DNA of 64,000 nucleotides from Spartobacteria bacterium (GCA_021324395.1 JAJPJG010000007.1:23911-87910); one strand, 5' to 3'. Shown: positions 9,910 through 19,878, counted from the stretch's first letter. Program-made: numbers and translations. The notes: generated from the sequence alone by a model not told the origin.

Positions 9910-12900
9910 TTATTCTCTTACAACTTCTATTTGCTTATCCACAATGTCGCCGGTGTATCGATCGATGGCGACATGCACCCAATAGCGCTGTTCGCCTTCA
10001 ACCATGAATTTATCCGGCGTTGTCGCCGTTTGCGGATATCGTCCGCTTTGTGCAACAACATCGATCATTAGGTTCCAAATGCGGGTCTGGCCTGCATTGG
10101 CCAAAGCCCGGATAGGAGCGGCGCGCCGGCGACTGATCGCTTTGTCTAAATCAACCACCCAGCTAGCGTTGGGATCATCAGTAGAATCAGTAATCGGTGT
10201 TTTGTTCGTCCATGAGGTGAAATAGATCGGGTTTATCAGGTCACTGCTATATCCATCATAAGAAGCAGGGCCATAGGGCCCCGGGGTAGAAGCGGCCCCG
10301 GGGTTGTTTAGTCCCACGGTTTTCCCGGAAACCCATTTACCAACCAATTCACTGATGTTTTGCAGAGGCCGGGCTCCCGTTCCAGTCACAACGACTCCGG
10401 CCGGGACGATGCCGCTTGTTCTTGCAACTAGCCTTTGAGCCAAGATGTCGGCTAATGTGCCGCTCGCTAGAGCTTCACTAGGAGTTGAAGCGCCGCTTAG
10501 CTTCCACTCGTTTTTGTAAGCACCATTGAGAATTGCTTTCAACACGGGGACTTGACGGGTATTCAGATTCACCCGACCGGCTATGAGTGAGTGACTATCG
10601 TCGGAATCATTCACACAAAACACATCCAGTAAAGCGGTGTCACCGCTTTCCGGCATATCCAAATTCAGATTCTTCCATGGCGTGCCGGAAAAGGTATAGC
10701 CCAGTTCAGCCACAGAGCGGAATGGACGGTTAAGGATGATTGGCCGGGCTTCGGCCTGTAGCAAATTCGCCGATGCTCCAGAAGAAGGAGGATAGTTAAG
10801 GAGAACATCTGCCTTGTGCAGCTTGTTGTCCGCGCCGACTTGATGTGCGACCCGCATAGGCAAACCCGTAAGAGCAGCGAAAGAGGATTTGCCACCGGCA
10901 GTGTTGCCATATGCACCTTGCCAAGCGTTACCGGGGCCGGCAGGGCCAATAAATTCGAACCTTGCATCAGTCCAGCCACCCATTCCACGACGGACTACGC
11001 CATCCGGATCCGCATAATACTGCGTTTGAGTGTAGTTAAGGCCTGATTGCCGGCCAGCATACCATTGGACATCACCGACGATTTGATCGTTATACAAGGG
11101 GGCACCGTCATTCTCGGCAAATAGTCCGGGATAACAGGCTAGCTCGGATTTATCCCACGTCCAGATGCCTCCATTTTCGCTGTGGTTTCCAGGGTAAAAC
11201 CCCATGCTTCGGGGAAAGTTAAATGGGTTTAATCCATGCCAGGCTTGATTGTCATCAATCGCCTGCACGGGCGCCCCATTGCCCCAGCCATTACGCCTGG
11301 AACCCATAATGCCTTCGGACCTGCTGAGCCAGGCGGCGTCGACCGGAGCGACAGGTCTTCCAGCGGCAGCGTTATTGGACATATTAATTGCGAGATGATC
11401 TTTAGAGAATGGAGGAAAACTCCAGGTCAGCTGACCATTAGGATCGCCGTCCCCTTTTTCAGGACTCCCGTATTGAAAACCGAAGCGACTGGTTCGTGGG
11501 TCCAACACGAAATATTCCCGGTCACCGTCGCGACGTGGCTGAAGCAATCCGGCCCAAGGAGCGTGCATGGGGCGCGCAATTCTGCCCCACCCCGCTCCTT
11601 TGTGCCCGACCGTTACCTGCTTCTTATCGTAGGTCACAAGGTTTCCAAAAGCATCCGTGCATTGAAGGTTAAAAGTGAACAACACTCCGGGATCATTAGG
11701 TGTTGTTGTGCCCCCAGTGTTATCCCCAAGAACGACGACGTTTGCCCGATACACCGTGGTGGCGGTGCCGGAGGTCGCGGCTTTGGACCAGATCAGAGGA
11801 ACCGATCCCAGATACATTCCGATATAGGATTGTCCAACAATCGGTGGGCCTGAATCAGGGTTAGCAGTGCCGGTCGTAAATGGCGGGCCATCTCCAATCT
11901 TTGCGACAAGAGCAGTGGATAGTCCTGGCGCACTCAGGTTACAATATGTGGGTTTGTTTGGGATATAGAGCACCGTTGGTTCGCGGAAGAGTTGCACCCC
12001 ATTCTGGCCAGAGGGGATATTAAAGATCATTTTTGAATTGCTCTCGTTAATGAGGCGCGGAACACCACTCCAGTTTTGAAAGCCTGGGGAGCTATTCTTA
12101 TTTCCTCCATTGAAATCAGAGGTATTCCCAAAGTAGTTGGCTGCTTCCACGACAGCAGGAATGTCTGAAGTGGCATATATTTCGAAGCTATTCGGCCCGA
12201 TCGTTCCCTGTGTCTGATCAATTTGCGTCTGCGTGGCATTATCGCCGCACCAGTCGTGCGGATTCCAAATTTCCGGAATGAGGATGGTATCTCCCTGTCC
12301 GGTATTAGTAATGATTTGGGGGTTCGTCAGTGTATCCCCTGTGCCGTAATAAACGGCGTTGGTTCCGTCCGGCTTTGGATCGCTTACAACCTGTGGAGCT
12401 CTTGTTTTCACCACTGCGGGATGAACCCGGTAGAGATAAGGAAGATTTTCGATGCCAGAAAAGGCCGTTTGATTGCTGCCATCGTCAAATAGGATGCGCG
12501 TCGGATAGTTATCCGAATCAAACTGATCAATGATGTTTGCGCCTATCTGGATGATCGCGTAGTCCACGCTGTAGTCGAACAAGTATTGATTAGATAAATT
12601 CGGTATGTTCGGGCCGCTTTTTGGCACGGAACTGCCAACCTTTGCAATTGAGCCGGCTTTGATTGTCGCCTTCAAAAGCTCGAAGAAGTCCGCTTCGCGC
12701 CCCGCACGAACGACATCATTTGAATCCGCAGGGGAATTCAGCCGCAATATCGCGCCATTTGACCCATTGCGACCATGAACATATTTCCAAAAATTGCCCG
12801 GCACCTTCTCGCCGCTCGGGAGCGTTGTTGTGGCCGTAGTCCATTGCAAGCCGAAATACTTCAAAATATTTGCGTCCGTCCCTTGCTGCAGCCACTCGGT

Positions 12901-14430
12901 GGTAAAGCCAGCATTCTTTAGTGCAGTAATATCGGCATCAGTGCTACTCGCGCGAGGCGCACTAGGTCCCTTGCAGGTAAGCCATGCCAACCGGCTTAGT
13001 GCAAAACGCTTTATTACCAATGGTTCACCGGTAATCGCCGTAGAACCATCATTCCGCGCGAATGCTGTCTTCGCCCTCGCCATGAGAAAAGCGGGATTGA
13101 TTTGGTCATCCAATCCAGACGCGTTATTTCCTCCCTGATCGGCAGCTAGAATTTTTGGCGCACTGGCATTATAGCCCGGAGAATTGCTGTTAGTCGACTG
13201 CACCGGGACGTAAGAAGGCTGGTTGAGCTCGCGGCTGAAGGTGCCCATGTATTGCAGCGCATTTTGTAGGTTTGCACGATCGCTCGAATTTGAAATCATG
13301 TATTGCAAGAGGGTTTGCATCAATTCCTGCCGTGTTACAAATTGATGATCCGTGGCGCGGGCGCTTCCCGGTCCAAGCGGAACATTTGCGGCCTTTATGA
13401 AGCCATTATTGTATGACCGCACAAACCGGTAGTAATTGGCCGCATTCTGATTTGACCATGAGAGATTCGGGAAAATTCCGCCGAGCATTGATAAGTTTCC
13501 GGTCGTGCTATCGTATGCGGCGGCCCCGTAATTGCGGAACCCTACAAGGTTATCGATGATTTTGTCCTGCGTCGCCGCCCCTGGAGTAGGAACGCCCTGG
13601 TAACTCACGCCAATGCCGGGCAACTGTTTCAAATCCGCAAAAGAGAGAGTGTCCTTGTAGTAAGGAGTCGTTTGTATGCTGGGATAGCCGGCTGCCGTCA
13701 TGTCAAGCAGCCCGCCTTCATCGTAGATGGCATACGCGTAGCGGCCTACGACGGGATTGGAGCCGGATATGTTTAATGTATTACTGAAGGTAGTTGCCGG
13801 GCTGGACGGATTCTCGTTTTTTCTAACTAATACCCAATCCGGCGGCGTAAACGCACCGGAGCCGGTCGTGACGGGTGTAAAGTCAGTGTCTTGAGCGGGA
13901 TTTTTCTTTGGTAAAAGGAAATGCGCGTTCCATCGGGCGGGAGAGATGTAGTGGCTATTGAGAGCGGGAGTGGTGGAGGAAACGTTGATCGCTCGCGAAG
14001 GAGGAGTATTGCTGCCGCCGCTATAGAATGGTGCGTTAAAGGCGCTGCGCTTAATGAGGTTTGTGGGGTAAGTAGACCCCGCCGTCGTTCCCGATAGGGA
14101 CGGGACCATATTGATCGCATTCTTCGGCACATAGAGCGTCGTAGTCACCGCTCCTGTGGTAATAGAATAGGCGCGGGAGTTATTCGAATCGGCGATCTCC
14201 TGTCTCAAGTCGCCAAGGATGGTATCCACCGCTCCTTGCATCATCGTATCCGCCTTGACCTGGTTTACGCTGCCATTGGAAATCTGCCGTTCGTAAACGG
14301 AACGGGTGAAAAACGCCACCACCAGGCCGGTTAACAGAACTACAAAGGCGAGAACGATGATCAGCGCGGCTCCGGAAGAGTCATGGCAACGCCTTTGCAG
14401 CTGATTTCTTTGGGGAACTCGTAAGCACAT
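9910..14430 (-). CDS. Verru_Chthon cassette protein A
   Basis: A giant 1506-aa protein matching Verru_Chthon cassette protein A (TIGR02600-type) in size, N-terminal pattern and position. Residues about 18-45 form a pilin-like or PilX-like hydrophobic helix (GAALIIVLAFVVLLTGLVVAFF) after a short basic leader. The rest is an extracellular-type region rich in Asn, Gly, Ser and Thr with few cysteines. Its biochemical function is not known. PilX-like minor pilins prime or cap pseudopili, and a large C-terminal ectodomain displayed by pilin-like partners is a reasonable inference. It starts 2 nt after the stop of protein C. A single uninterrupted frame argues against decay. Confidence 0.85.
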   Translation of the reverse strand: MCLRVPQRNQLQRRCHDSSGAALIIVLAFVVLLTGLVVAFFTRSVYERQISNGSVNQVKADTMMQGAVDTILGDLRQEIADSNNSRAYSITTGAVTTTLYVPKNAINMVPSLSGTTAGSTYPTNLIKRSAFNAPFYSGGSNTPPSRAINVSSTTPALNSHYISPARWNAHFLLPKKNPAQDTDFTPVTTGSGAFTPPDWVLVRKNENPSSPATTFSNTLNISGSNPVVGRYAYAIYDEGGLLDMTAAGYPSIQTTPYYKDTLSFADLKQLPGIGVSYQGVPTPGAATQDKIIDNLVGFRNYGAAAYDSTTGNLSMLGGIFPNLSWSNQNAANYYRFVRSYNNGFIKAANVPLGPGSARATDHQFVTRQELMQTLLQYMISNSSDRANLQNALQYMGTFSRELNQPSYVPVQSTNSNSPGYNASAPKILAADQGGNNASGLDDQINPAFLMARAKTAFARNDGSTAITGEPLVIKRFALSRLAWLTCKGPSAPRASSTDADITALKNAGFTTEWLQQGTDANILKYFGLQWTTATTTLPSGEKVPGNFWKYVHGRNGSNGAILRLNSPADSNDVVRAGREADFFELLKATIKAGSIAKVGSSVPKSGPNIPNLSNQYLFDYSVDYAIIQIGANIIDQFDSDNYPTRILFDDGSNQTAFSGIENLPYLYRVHPAVVKTRAPQVVSDPKPDGTNAVYYGTGDTLTNPQIITNTGQGDTILIPEIWNPHDWCGDNATQTQIDQTQGTIGPNSFEIYATSDIPAVVEAANYFGNTSDFNGGNKNSSPGFQNWSGVPRLINESNSKMIFNIPSGQNGVQLFREPTVLYIPNKPTYCNLSAPGLSTALVAKIGDGPPFTTGTANPDSGPPIVGQSYIGMYLGSVPLIWSKAATSGTATTVYRANVVVLGDNTGGTTTPNDPGVLFTFNLQCTDAFGNLVTYDKKQVTVGHKGAGWGRIARPMHAPWAGLLQPRRDGDREYFVLDPRTSRFGFQYGSPEKGDGDPNGQLTWSFPPFSKDHLAINMSNNAAAGRPVAPVDAAWLSRSEGIMGSRRNGWGNGAPVQAIDDNQAWHGLNPFNFPRSMGFYPGNHSENGGIWTWDKSELACYPGLFAENDGAPLYNDQIVGDVQWYAGRQSGLNYTQTQYYADPDGVVRRGMGGWTDARFEFIGPAGPGNAWQGAYGNTAGGKSSFAALTGLPMRVAHQVGADNKLHKADVLLNYPPSSGASANLLQAEARPIILNRPFRSVAELGYTFSGTPWKNLNLDMPESGDTALLDVFCVNDSDDSHSLIAGRVNLNTRQVPVLKAILNGAYKNEWKLSGASTPSEALASGTLADILAQRLVARTSGIVPAGVVVTGTGARPLQNISELVGKWVSGKTVGLNNPGAASTPGPYGPASYDGYSSDLINPIYFTSWTNKTPITDSTDDPNASWVVDLDKAISRRRAAPIRALANAGQTRIWNLMIDVVAQSGRYPQTATTPDKFMVEGEQRYWVHVAIDRYTGDIVDKQIEVVRE

Positions 14431-14432
14431 AC

Positions 14433-15626
14433 TTATTTGAGAATAAAACTGCGCTGATAGATGCGCACATTTTGCATGATCTGCCTGCGTGCAATGGCGG
14501 AAATGTTCCTAGCAGGCGTTTCTTTGCTGGCTCCAATTTGGACGATTGCATTAGCCCAATCAGAGGCGACTGCCGGCGTGTCTCCATCTTTTAATGCCAT
14601 AACCAACTCCGACATATCAGTAGAGTAAGAACCTTGTGGCTGAAGTCTGTCATAACCGGGAATTCTGCTGCGGCTGGTATTGTCCAGGAGCGCCATGGTG
14701 ACGATAATGGCGACGACATCGTGCATGTCTTGAATTTGCCTGGGGTCGGCGACACCGGCGGTGGGAGGAGTCGCATTGTAAGCAATTGATTTCCAGTAAG
14801 GCGGATCGCTCGCACTATAGGTGTTTGCGCGAATATTCTTCGCGATATAGTCCGGACTCATTTGCAGGGCGAACTCGAGCCGGAAGACCTGATCGCCAAA
14901 AGCATGCGCGCTGCTCGCAATAATTGCGCTTCCACTGGGACCAATATCCGCGTGAGATAGAATCAGCTCACCACCGACAATCGTTGACAGCGCGTCCACA
15001 TTTTTGGGGGCCGTGACATAACTGCTATTGCCGCTGCCGCTAACCAGAAAGAGCATGGGACGATCAGCTCCTACATTGGACGCGGTGCTCACGCAAAGCC
15101 GCTCCAGAGCATAATATGGAGTTGTTGCCGATGCATCAACGGCACCCCAAATGCGGTAACCCACAACAGCCACACTGTCAGCTACTGTAGTTTGCCGTGA
15201 CGCGCCCACAGCGCCAGATGCTCCTGTAGCTGCTGTAATCGCCGCGGTCTGAGTGTAAAAATAAAGAAAGTCGTTCGCCCCTGTCGTTGCTGGCGAGGTT
15301 GAAAATGTCCCCTGCGGCTCTGGGTTTTTGAAGCAAGGTCGCACGGGATAATGGCTGTAAGGATAAATGCTGCAATCAACATCCGGACGACGAATCATCG
15401 CATTGAAGTCTCGTCCCATTCGGTCAAATATCTCCCTGGCCTGATTGTCGGTATCGAGGCGCATCTGATTGGATTTGGTAACCGCGGAAGCGCTATTTAC
15501 AAGCTGAACCACAATGACCAGCAGCAATGTGAGCACGGCCATGGAGACAAGCAATTCGACCAACGTAAATGCAGACTGCACGCGCAGGCGATTGCCTTTG
15601 AAATAGGGAAGCTGGGGGGAACGCAT
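14433..15626 (-). CDS. Verru_Chthon cassette protein C (prepilin-like)
   Basis: A 397-aa cassette protein C (TIGR02599-type). Near the N-terminus it has a type IV prepilin motif: QSA, then FTLVELL, with Glu24 at the +5 position after predicted cleavage between Ala19 and Phe20. A hydrophobic helix (VSMAVLTLLLVIVVQLV) follows. PilW-like features in the next region (DTDNQAREIFDRMGRDF) resemble minor pseudopilins of the GspJ type. I use the ATG at 15626; a GTG at 15632 overlapping the previous stop is equally possible. It depends on a prepilin peptidase encoded outside the window. Confidence 0.85.
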   Translation of the reverse strand: MRSPQLPYFKGNRLRVQSAFTLVELLVSMAVLTLLLVIVVQLVNSASAVTKSNQMRLDTDNQAREIFDRMGRDFNAMIRRPDVDCSIYPYSHYPVRPCFKNPEPQGTFSTSPATTGANDFLYFYTQTAAITAATGASGAVGASRQTTVADSVAVVGYRIWGAVDASATTPYYALERLCVSTASNVGADRPMLFLVSGSGNSSYVTAPKNVDALSTIVGGELILSHADIGPSGSAIIASSAHAFGDQVFRLEFALQMSPDYIAKNIRANTYSASDPPYWKSIAYNATPPTAGVADPRQIQDMHDVVAIIVTMALLDNTSRSRIPGYDRLQPQGSYSTDMSELVMALKDGDTPAVASDWANAIVQIGASKETPARNISAIARRQIMQNVRIYQRSFILK

Positions 15627-15631
15627 ATCCA

Positions 15632-16183
15632 CTAATTGCGATTCAGCGCAGTGACACTTTCAAAAGAGCCATTGTAGTTTGTCGGCCATGACGTGCTGGT
15701 TTTATTTGCCAGGGCAGGCCACGTCACAAGGATGCGGACTGTGGTCGCGCTCTTTGGATTGGAAGTGGGAGGCGGCGTAAAACCTACGTCCACGCGATAG
15801 AGAGATTGTAGCGAGCCGCTGGTGAGAAGGACGTCACCTACCTTTCCGGTCGGAAATGCCGTGTCGGAAAAAAATATCCGCTGCGGAGTATTGTTCGATG
15901 CAGTTCCAGCGGGACCTGGAATTGTGAATCCAAGCGCACTGGTGCCGCTTATGCTGATATTACTACCCGATACCAGGGCGGTAGCTCGCAAATCCGCAAT
16001 GACGCGGGTCGCACAGCTAGCTGCGGTGGTTTGATCGATCGCCAGTTGGTTTGAGTTAAGGCCTATCGGCAGCAAACCAAAAATTGAGAGAAGGCAAAAT
16101 GCCGCCACACCTAGAGCCAGAGTGACCTCGACCAATGAAAATGCGCGGGTTCCTCTTTTTAAAGGTAATGATGAGGAGATCAT
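15632..16183 (-). CDS. Verru_Chthon cassette protein B (prepilin-like)
   Basis: A 183-aa cassette protein B (TIGR02598-type). The prepilin motif is TRA, then FSLVEV, cleaved between Ala14 and Phe15 with Glu19 at +5. The hydrophobic helix is TLALGVAAFCLLSIFGLLPIG. Its size and the AASCATRVIADLRA segment resemble GspI/PilV-type minor pseudopilins. The ATG at 16183 follows the stop of protein D by one nucleotide, which I prefer to the upstream GTG-type start inside D. Translational coupling with D is likely. Confidence 0.83.
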   Translation of the reverse strand: MISSSLPLKRGTRAFSLVEVTLALGVAAFCLLSIFGLLPIGLNSNQLAIDQTTAASCATRVIADLRATALVSGSNISISGTSALGFTIPGPAGTASNNTPQRIFFSDTAFPTGKVGDVLLTSGSLQSLYRVDVGFTPPPTSNPKSATTVRILVTWPALANKTSTSWPTNYNGSFESVTALNRN

Positions 16184-16184
16184 A

Positions 16185-17093
16185 TCAAGGTCTAAACGTG
16201 CGGACAGTTGCTTTGACACCGTCGATTTGCATGCAGACGTGGTTCCCGGTGTTCTGGGATTGCGAAGTAGGAAAGAGCGCGGCTGAACTTTTGACGCTAT
16301 TGCCGTGGGTTTGTATTAGCGCGATCTCCATCCATTGCGGGACTCCTTGCGGTGAGAAGTAGGTTGTTGTGCCAGGATTGCCGGTCGGCGCACCTGATCC
16401 GAAGACCCGCAGCATTCCATCAGGATCAAACTGGATGGTTTTTTTAAAAGTATACGTTGGACTGCTGCCGAGAGGGTAGATGATCGGAGTGACTGAATCC
16501 GTAGCAGCGTTGCCGATGCGATAGTAGGTAGTCAGGTTTTCGCGTGCCATGTTCCCGGATGAAGGAGGTGCCTGGCCGTAGTCGAGGATGTGAAGGTTTT
16601 CGTAGCGCTGCAGCTTAGTGATGGCTATGAAATCCCGCGCTACGTTAGCGGGGGTATTCGTATATTTGCCATCCCACTCCGTCTTAATGTCGGAAATCTT
16701 GGCGTCATATGGACTATATCCGCGCGTTCCATCTTTGCTCGCGATGCCAACCATCGCTACGCGCCCGGTTCCGAGAGTCTGGACTGTTGCTGATGCCGAT
16801 TGAGCCGCATCGAATTCGCCGATGCCGAGATAGACGTAGGTATTATTGGCTATTGCGTAACTCCGGCAAAACTGGAGCATGTTCGTAAGGTCGCTCGCCG
16901 CCCGGTCCATGTCATTGGCACCCTTCAGCGCGTTCATTGCGGGCGCTATTAACACCATCAAAATGACAATGATTCCGATGACGACCAGCAGTTCGACCAA
17001 GGTAAACGCCCGGTTCCGCAGTCCGGCTGGCGAACGTTCAAATCGGCAGGCGCTCGGCGCTGTGAGCCTTGGAATGTGCAGGGGGGACCGCAT
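16185..17093 (-). CDS. Verru_Chthon cassette protein D (prepilin-like)
   Basis: First gene of the six-gene operon, matching cassette protein D (TIGR02596-type). After a basic leader, RNRA then FTLVELL marks prepilin cleavage between Ala29 and Phe30, with Glu34 at +5. The hydrophobic helix is LVVIGIIVILMVLIAPAMNAL. The domain after it (AASDLTNMLQFCRSYAIANNTYVYLG) resembles GspH/FimT pseudopilins. I start it at the ATG at 17093; a TTG at 17099 is the alternative. With B, C and A it makes up a set like the minor pseudopilins of type II secretion (H, I, J and a K/PilX-like large member), but no secretion ATPase or secretin gene is present here. Confidence 0.85.
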   Translation of the reverse strand: MRSPLHIPRLTAPSACRFERSPAGLRNRAFTLVELLVVIGIIVILMVLIAPAMNALKGANDMDRAASDLTNMLQFCRSYAIANNTYVYLGIGEFDAAQSASATVQTLGTGRVAMVGIASKDGTRGYSPYDAKISDIKTEWDGKYTNTPANVARDFIAITKLQRYENLHILDYGQAPPSSGNMARENLTTYYRIGNAATDSVTPIIYPLGSSPTYTFKKTIQFDPDGMLRVFGSGAPTGNPGTTTYFSPQGVPQWMEIALIQTHGNSVKSSAALFPTSQSQNTGNHVCMQIDGVKATVRTFRP

Positions 17094-17609
17094 CTGCAAT
17101 GTATTTACGAAGTAAATTCCGGTCTTGCAAGAAAAAACAACGTGCGATGGAACATGGGTGCAATCTCGCTAGCGGATTTTGGTCGAAATAACGCGACACC
17201 GACTGATTGCTTTTCGAGCTGGCGGAAGGTTAAAATTGATGCGCGCCCGCTGAAACCTGCGGCGCCGTAATTGGATAAGGGAAAAGACCTTCCACACATC
17301 GTGAAATGCAAAATGCGGAAATGGGGAAATCATAAGGGACATATCAACTAGTCTGCCCGTCCAGCCGAAGCAATAGCCAAGGCGTCATGAGACGGTGTAT
17401 TTTCGTAATACAATGGGAAGGCCGCCTCCGGCTCGAACGGTTTCAGGGCATTTATCGAACATAAGGCTTCCGAAGGTATTACCCAGCAAGCCCTGCGCAT
17501 TGAGCTTGCAGCCTGGTCGTTTACGCGAGCAGTGCAGGCTGCCGACAAATCAGAGGCGGCACTCCTTTCGGGAGAGCCGCCTCTACAAGCTTGGTTTTTA
17601 ATGGACGGC
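17094..17609. other. Intergenic region upstream of the Verru_Chthon operon
   Basis: This 516-bp gap lies between two minus-strand genes and must hold the promoter of the Verru_Chthon operon. A strong hairpin at 17552-17584 belongs to the upstream response-regulator transcript. I see no good -35/-10 pair near 17100 and no gene; short open frames here have neither ribosome binding sites nor similarity. Confidence 0.5.
17552..17584 (-). terminator. Strong hairpin downstream of the response regulator
   Basis: AGAGGCGGC (17552-17560) pairs with GCCGCCTCT (17576-17584), and the inner CTCC/GGAG pairs close a small loop that reads CGAAAG on the minus strand. It lies 26 nt past the response-regulator stop. 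The minus-strand tail has only a short T run, so it may work with Rho or simply protect the 3' end. Confidence 0.5.
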
Positions 17610-18074
17610 CTACTCGCCTTTCCGCACGCCCGGCGGGAGCTCGACAATCTCGAACCAATATTTTTCGAGTGTCTGCAGAATATCCACTAGGGCCTCGAAG
17701 GTGACAGGTTTGACGATGTAGGAATTCACGCCGAGATCGTAGCTGCGGAAGATGTCTTCGTCGGCTTTGGACGTGGTGAGGACGGTCACGGGGATTTGCC
17801 GCAGTTCGGGGTCGGCCTTGATTTCCTTCAGCGCGGTGCGCCCGTCCATGCGCGGCATATTGAGGTCGAGCAGAATGAGGCCGGGACGCGGCGAAGATTC
17901 AGCGTCGGCATATTTGTCCTGATGGCGCAAGTAGGCGAGCAGCTCTTCGCCATTTTCGACGAAGCGCAAATCATTGGCGAGACGGCTTTCCTCGAGTGCG
18001 TCTTTTGTTAAACGACGATCATCGGCGTCGTCATCAGCCATTAGAATCGTGATTGGTTCCCCGTGAAGTTTCAT
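17610..18074 (-). CDS. Response regulator receiver protein, Rcp1-like
   Basis: A 154-aa single-domain receiver with no output domain. The acidic pocket is ADDDADD (14-19), phospho-acceptor Asp70 in LILLDLNMPRMDG, Thr100 in VLTTS, and Lys122 in YIVKPV. Its length and the Leu-rich C-terminal helix fit the Rcp1 group of receivers paired with phytochrome or CHASE-type kinases. The first 41 nt overlap the end of the histidine kinase gene, so it is almost certainly that kinase's partner. Output must go through phosphotransfer or protein contact. Confidence 0.9.
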   Translation of the reverse strand: MKLHGEPITILMADDDADDRRLTKDALEESRLANDLRFVENGEELLAYLRHQDKYADAESSPRPGLILLDLNMPRMDGRTALKEIKADPELRQIPVTVLTTSKADEDIFRSYDLGVNSYIVKPVTFEALVDILQTLEKYWFEIVELPPGVRKGE

Positions 18075-19878
18075 CAGCGTTTTTCATGCGTTGTTTTACA
18101 GGCAATGTCACGATAAATGTCGCACCCTGGCCTTCGGCGCTTTTTGCAGAAATGATTCCGCCGTGGCGGTCGAGAATCTTGCGGCAGACGGCGAGGCCGA
18201 TGCCGGTGCCTTCGTATTCGCTGCGCGAATGGAGGCGCTGAAACACCGTGAAAATACGGTCGAGATATTTTTCGTCAAAACCGATGCCGTTATCCTGCAC
18301 CATTATCTGGCAAATCTCGTCACCGGCCGACGCACCGGGAAGCTGCTCCTCGGTCATCTCGCGGATTTTTGCGGAGATGAAAACTTCGGGCGCAGAACCG
18401 TGGCGCTGGAACTTCATCGCGTTCGAAATGAGATTTTGAAAAAGCTGCCGCATTTGCGCCGGATCAGCGTCGATGGTCGGGAGATTGCCGACTTCGATTT
18501 TTGCGCTGCTCTGCTCGATGCGGACTTCGAGATCGCCCACGACCTCGTGAACGATTCCCCCGAGATTCACTTGTTCAAATGGACGTGCCTGGCTGGTGAC
18601 ACGTGAAAGTGTCAACAGATCGTGAAGCAATGTTTGCATACGGCGGGCGGCGTCTTGCATACGGCCAAGATAGTCGCGGCCTTCCTCGCCGACGGCTTCA
18701 CCGCATTTCCTCTGAAGTCGATCGCCGAACGCCTGAATTTTCCGCAACGGCTCCTGCAAATCATGCGAGGCGACGCTGGCGAATTGCTCGAGCTCGTAAT
18801 TGCTCCGCCGGAGTTGCTCCGCTGTGAGGCGCAGCCGTTCCTCGGCGCGTTTGCGGATACTGATGTCGCTGCTTACACCGACGAGCCCGATGCAATTTCC
18901 GTCCACATCGCGCAGCGGGACTTTCGTCGTGGAAAGCCAGCAGATGTTTCCATGACGATCGATGATTTGCTCCTCCCGATTCAAGACGCGCGTGCCGTTG
19001 CGCAGGACTTTTTCATCATCGGTCATGAACTGCTGCGCCAGGTCTAGTGGGAGAAAATCGTCCGATTTCTTGCCTTCGATTTCGCGGAGACGATTCGCCC
19101 CGATGAATTGCCGGTGCGCGACATTATCGAGCACGTATCGCCCCTGCACGTCTTTGACAAACACGTGCTCCGGCATCGCGTCGATGACGCTGCGCAGGAG
19201 ATTGTGCTCTTCCGCCAGCGCCTCCTCCGCACGACGCCGTGCAGCGATATCGCGCAGGATGAATACAACTGCGGTGCCGAGAATGATGAAGCTCAGCACC
19301 GTCCCGACGATAATGATCGCAGTCGTCGAGCGCCCGATATCGCGCGTGAATTGTTCGCGTTGCACGAGCAGTTGCTGCTCTTCGTTTACAAAAGCTTCGA
19401 GCAGTTCCCGCATTTCCGTGCTCACGCGCTGATCTTCGCCATCGCCGAGAATCATCGCAGCCGCCTCGATGCCGGTCGTGTGCCGCGTGGTCATCGCCGA
19501 TTTCAAAATCGCCGATTTTTTCGCGAGCAGCGGCCGCAGCGCGTCGAGCTGTCGCTGCTGCTCCGTCCGGTCGTGCGTCAATATTTTCAGAGCGTTGAAA
19601 TCGTCGATCAGTCCCTGCTGTGCGCGATCGTAGGCCGGCAGATACTGCTCGTCCGCGGCAAGCAAATAACCGCGCACATTATTTTCCGCCTCGATCAAAT
19701 TTCGTCGCAGCGATTCCTGCACTTCAAGCACGTGGCGCGAGCGCGCGACAAGCTGCGCTGTGTTTAAAAACCCGTGTGTGCTGCGATACGTGATAACCGC
19801 GATGGTTGCGAGCATCACGAGCGCGATGCCAAACCCGAGCACGACCTTTTGCCGAATCTTTACGAATTGCCTTTTCAC
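18034..19878 (-). CDS. Membrane sensor histidine kinase (CHASE3-PAS-HisKA-HATPase)
   Basis: A 614-aa kinase. Transmembrane helix 1 is at about 12-30, followed by a helical extracytoplasmic CHASE3-like sensor (about 38-180; RRNLIEAENNVRGYLLA is typical) and helix 2 at about 186-208. A PAS domain follows (about 225-345; DAMPEHVFVKDVQGRYV). The HisKA dimerisation helix has phospho-acceptor His372 in VASHDLQEPL, and the ATPase shows N-box NLISNAMKF, G1 DNGIGF and G2 GTGIGLAV. Nothing in the PAS sequence identifies a cofactor. It overlaps the response regulator downstream by 41 nt. The signal sensed is unknown. Confidence 0.92.
   Translation of the reverse strand: MKRQFVKIRQKVVLGFGIALVMLATIAVITYRSTHGFLNTAQLVARSRHVLEVQESLRRNLIEAENNVRGYLLAADEQYLPAYDRAQQGLIDDFNALKILTHDRTEQQRQLDALRPLLAKKSAILKSAMTTRHTTGIEAAAMILGDGEDQRVSTEMRELLEAFVNEEQQLLVQREQFTRDIGRSTTAIIIVGTVLSFIILGTAVVFILRDIAARRRAEEALAEEHNLLRSVIDAMPEHVFVKDVQGRYVLDNVAHRQFIGANRLREIEGKKSDDFLPLDLAQQFMTDDEKVLRNGTRVLNREEQIIDRHGNICWLSTTKVPLRDVDGNCIGLVGVSSDISIRKRAEERLRLTAEQLRRSNYELEQFASVASHDLQEPLRKIQAFGDRLQRKCGEAVGEEGRDYLGRMQDAARRMQTLLHDLLTLSRVTSQARPFEQVNLGGIVHEVVGDLEVRIEQSSAKIEVGNLPTIDADPAQMRQLFQNLISNAMKFQRHGSAPEVFISAKIREMTEEQLPGASAGDEICQIMVQDNGIGFDEKYLDRIFTVFQRLHSRSEYEGTGIGLAVCRKILDRHGGIISAKSAEGQGATFIVTLPVKQRMKNADETSRGTNHDSNG

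Noticed and set aside
17348..17647. 99-aa minus-strand frame downstream of the response regulator
   Set aside because: It crosses the strong hairpin at 17552-17584 and overlaps the response regulator end; no similarity.
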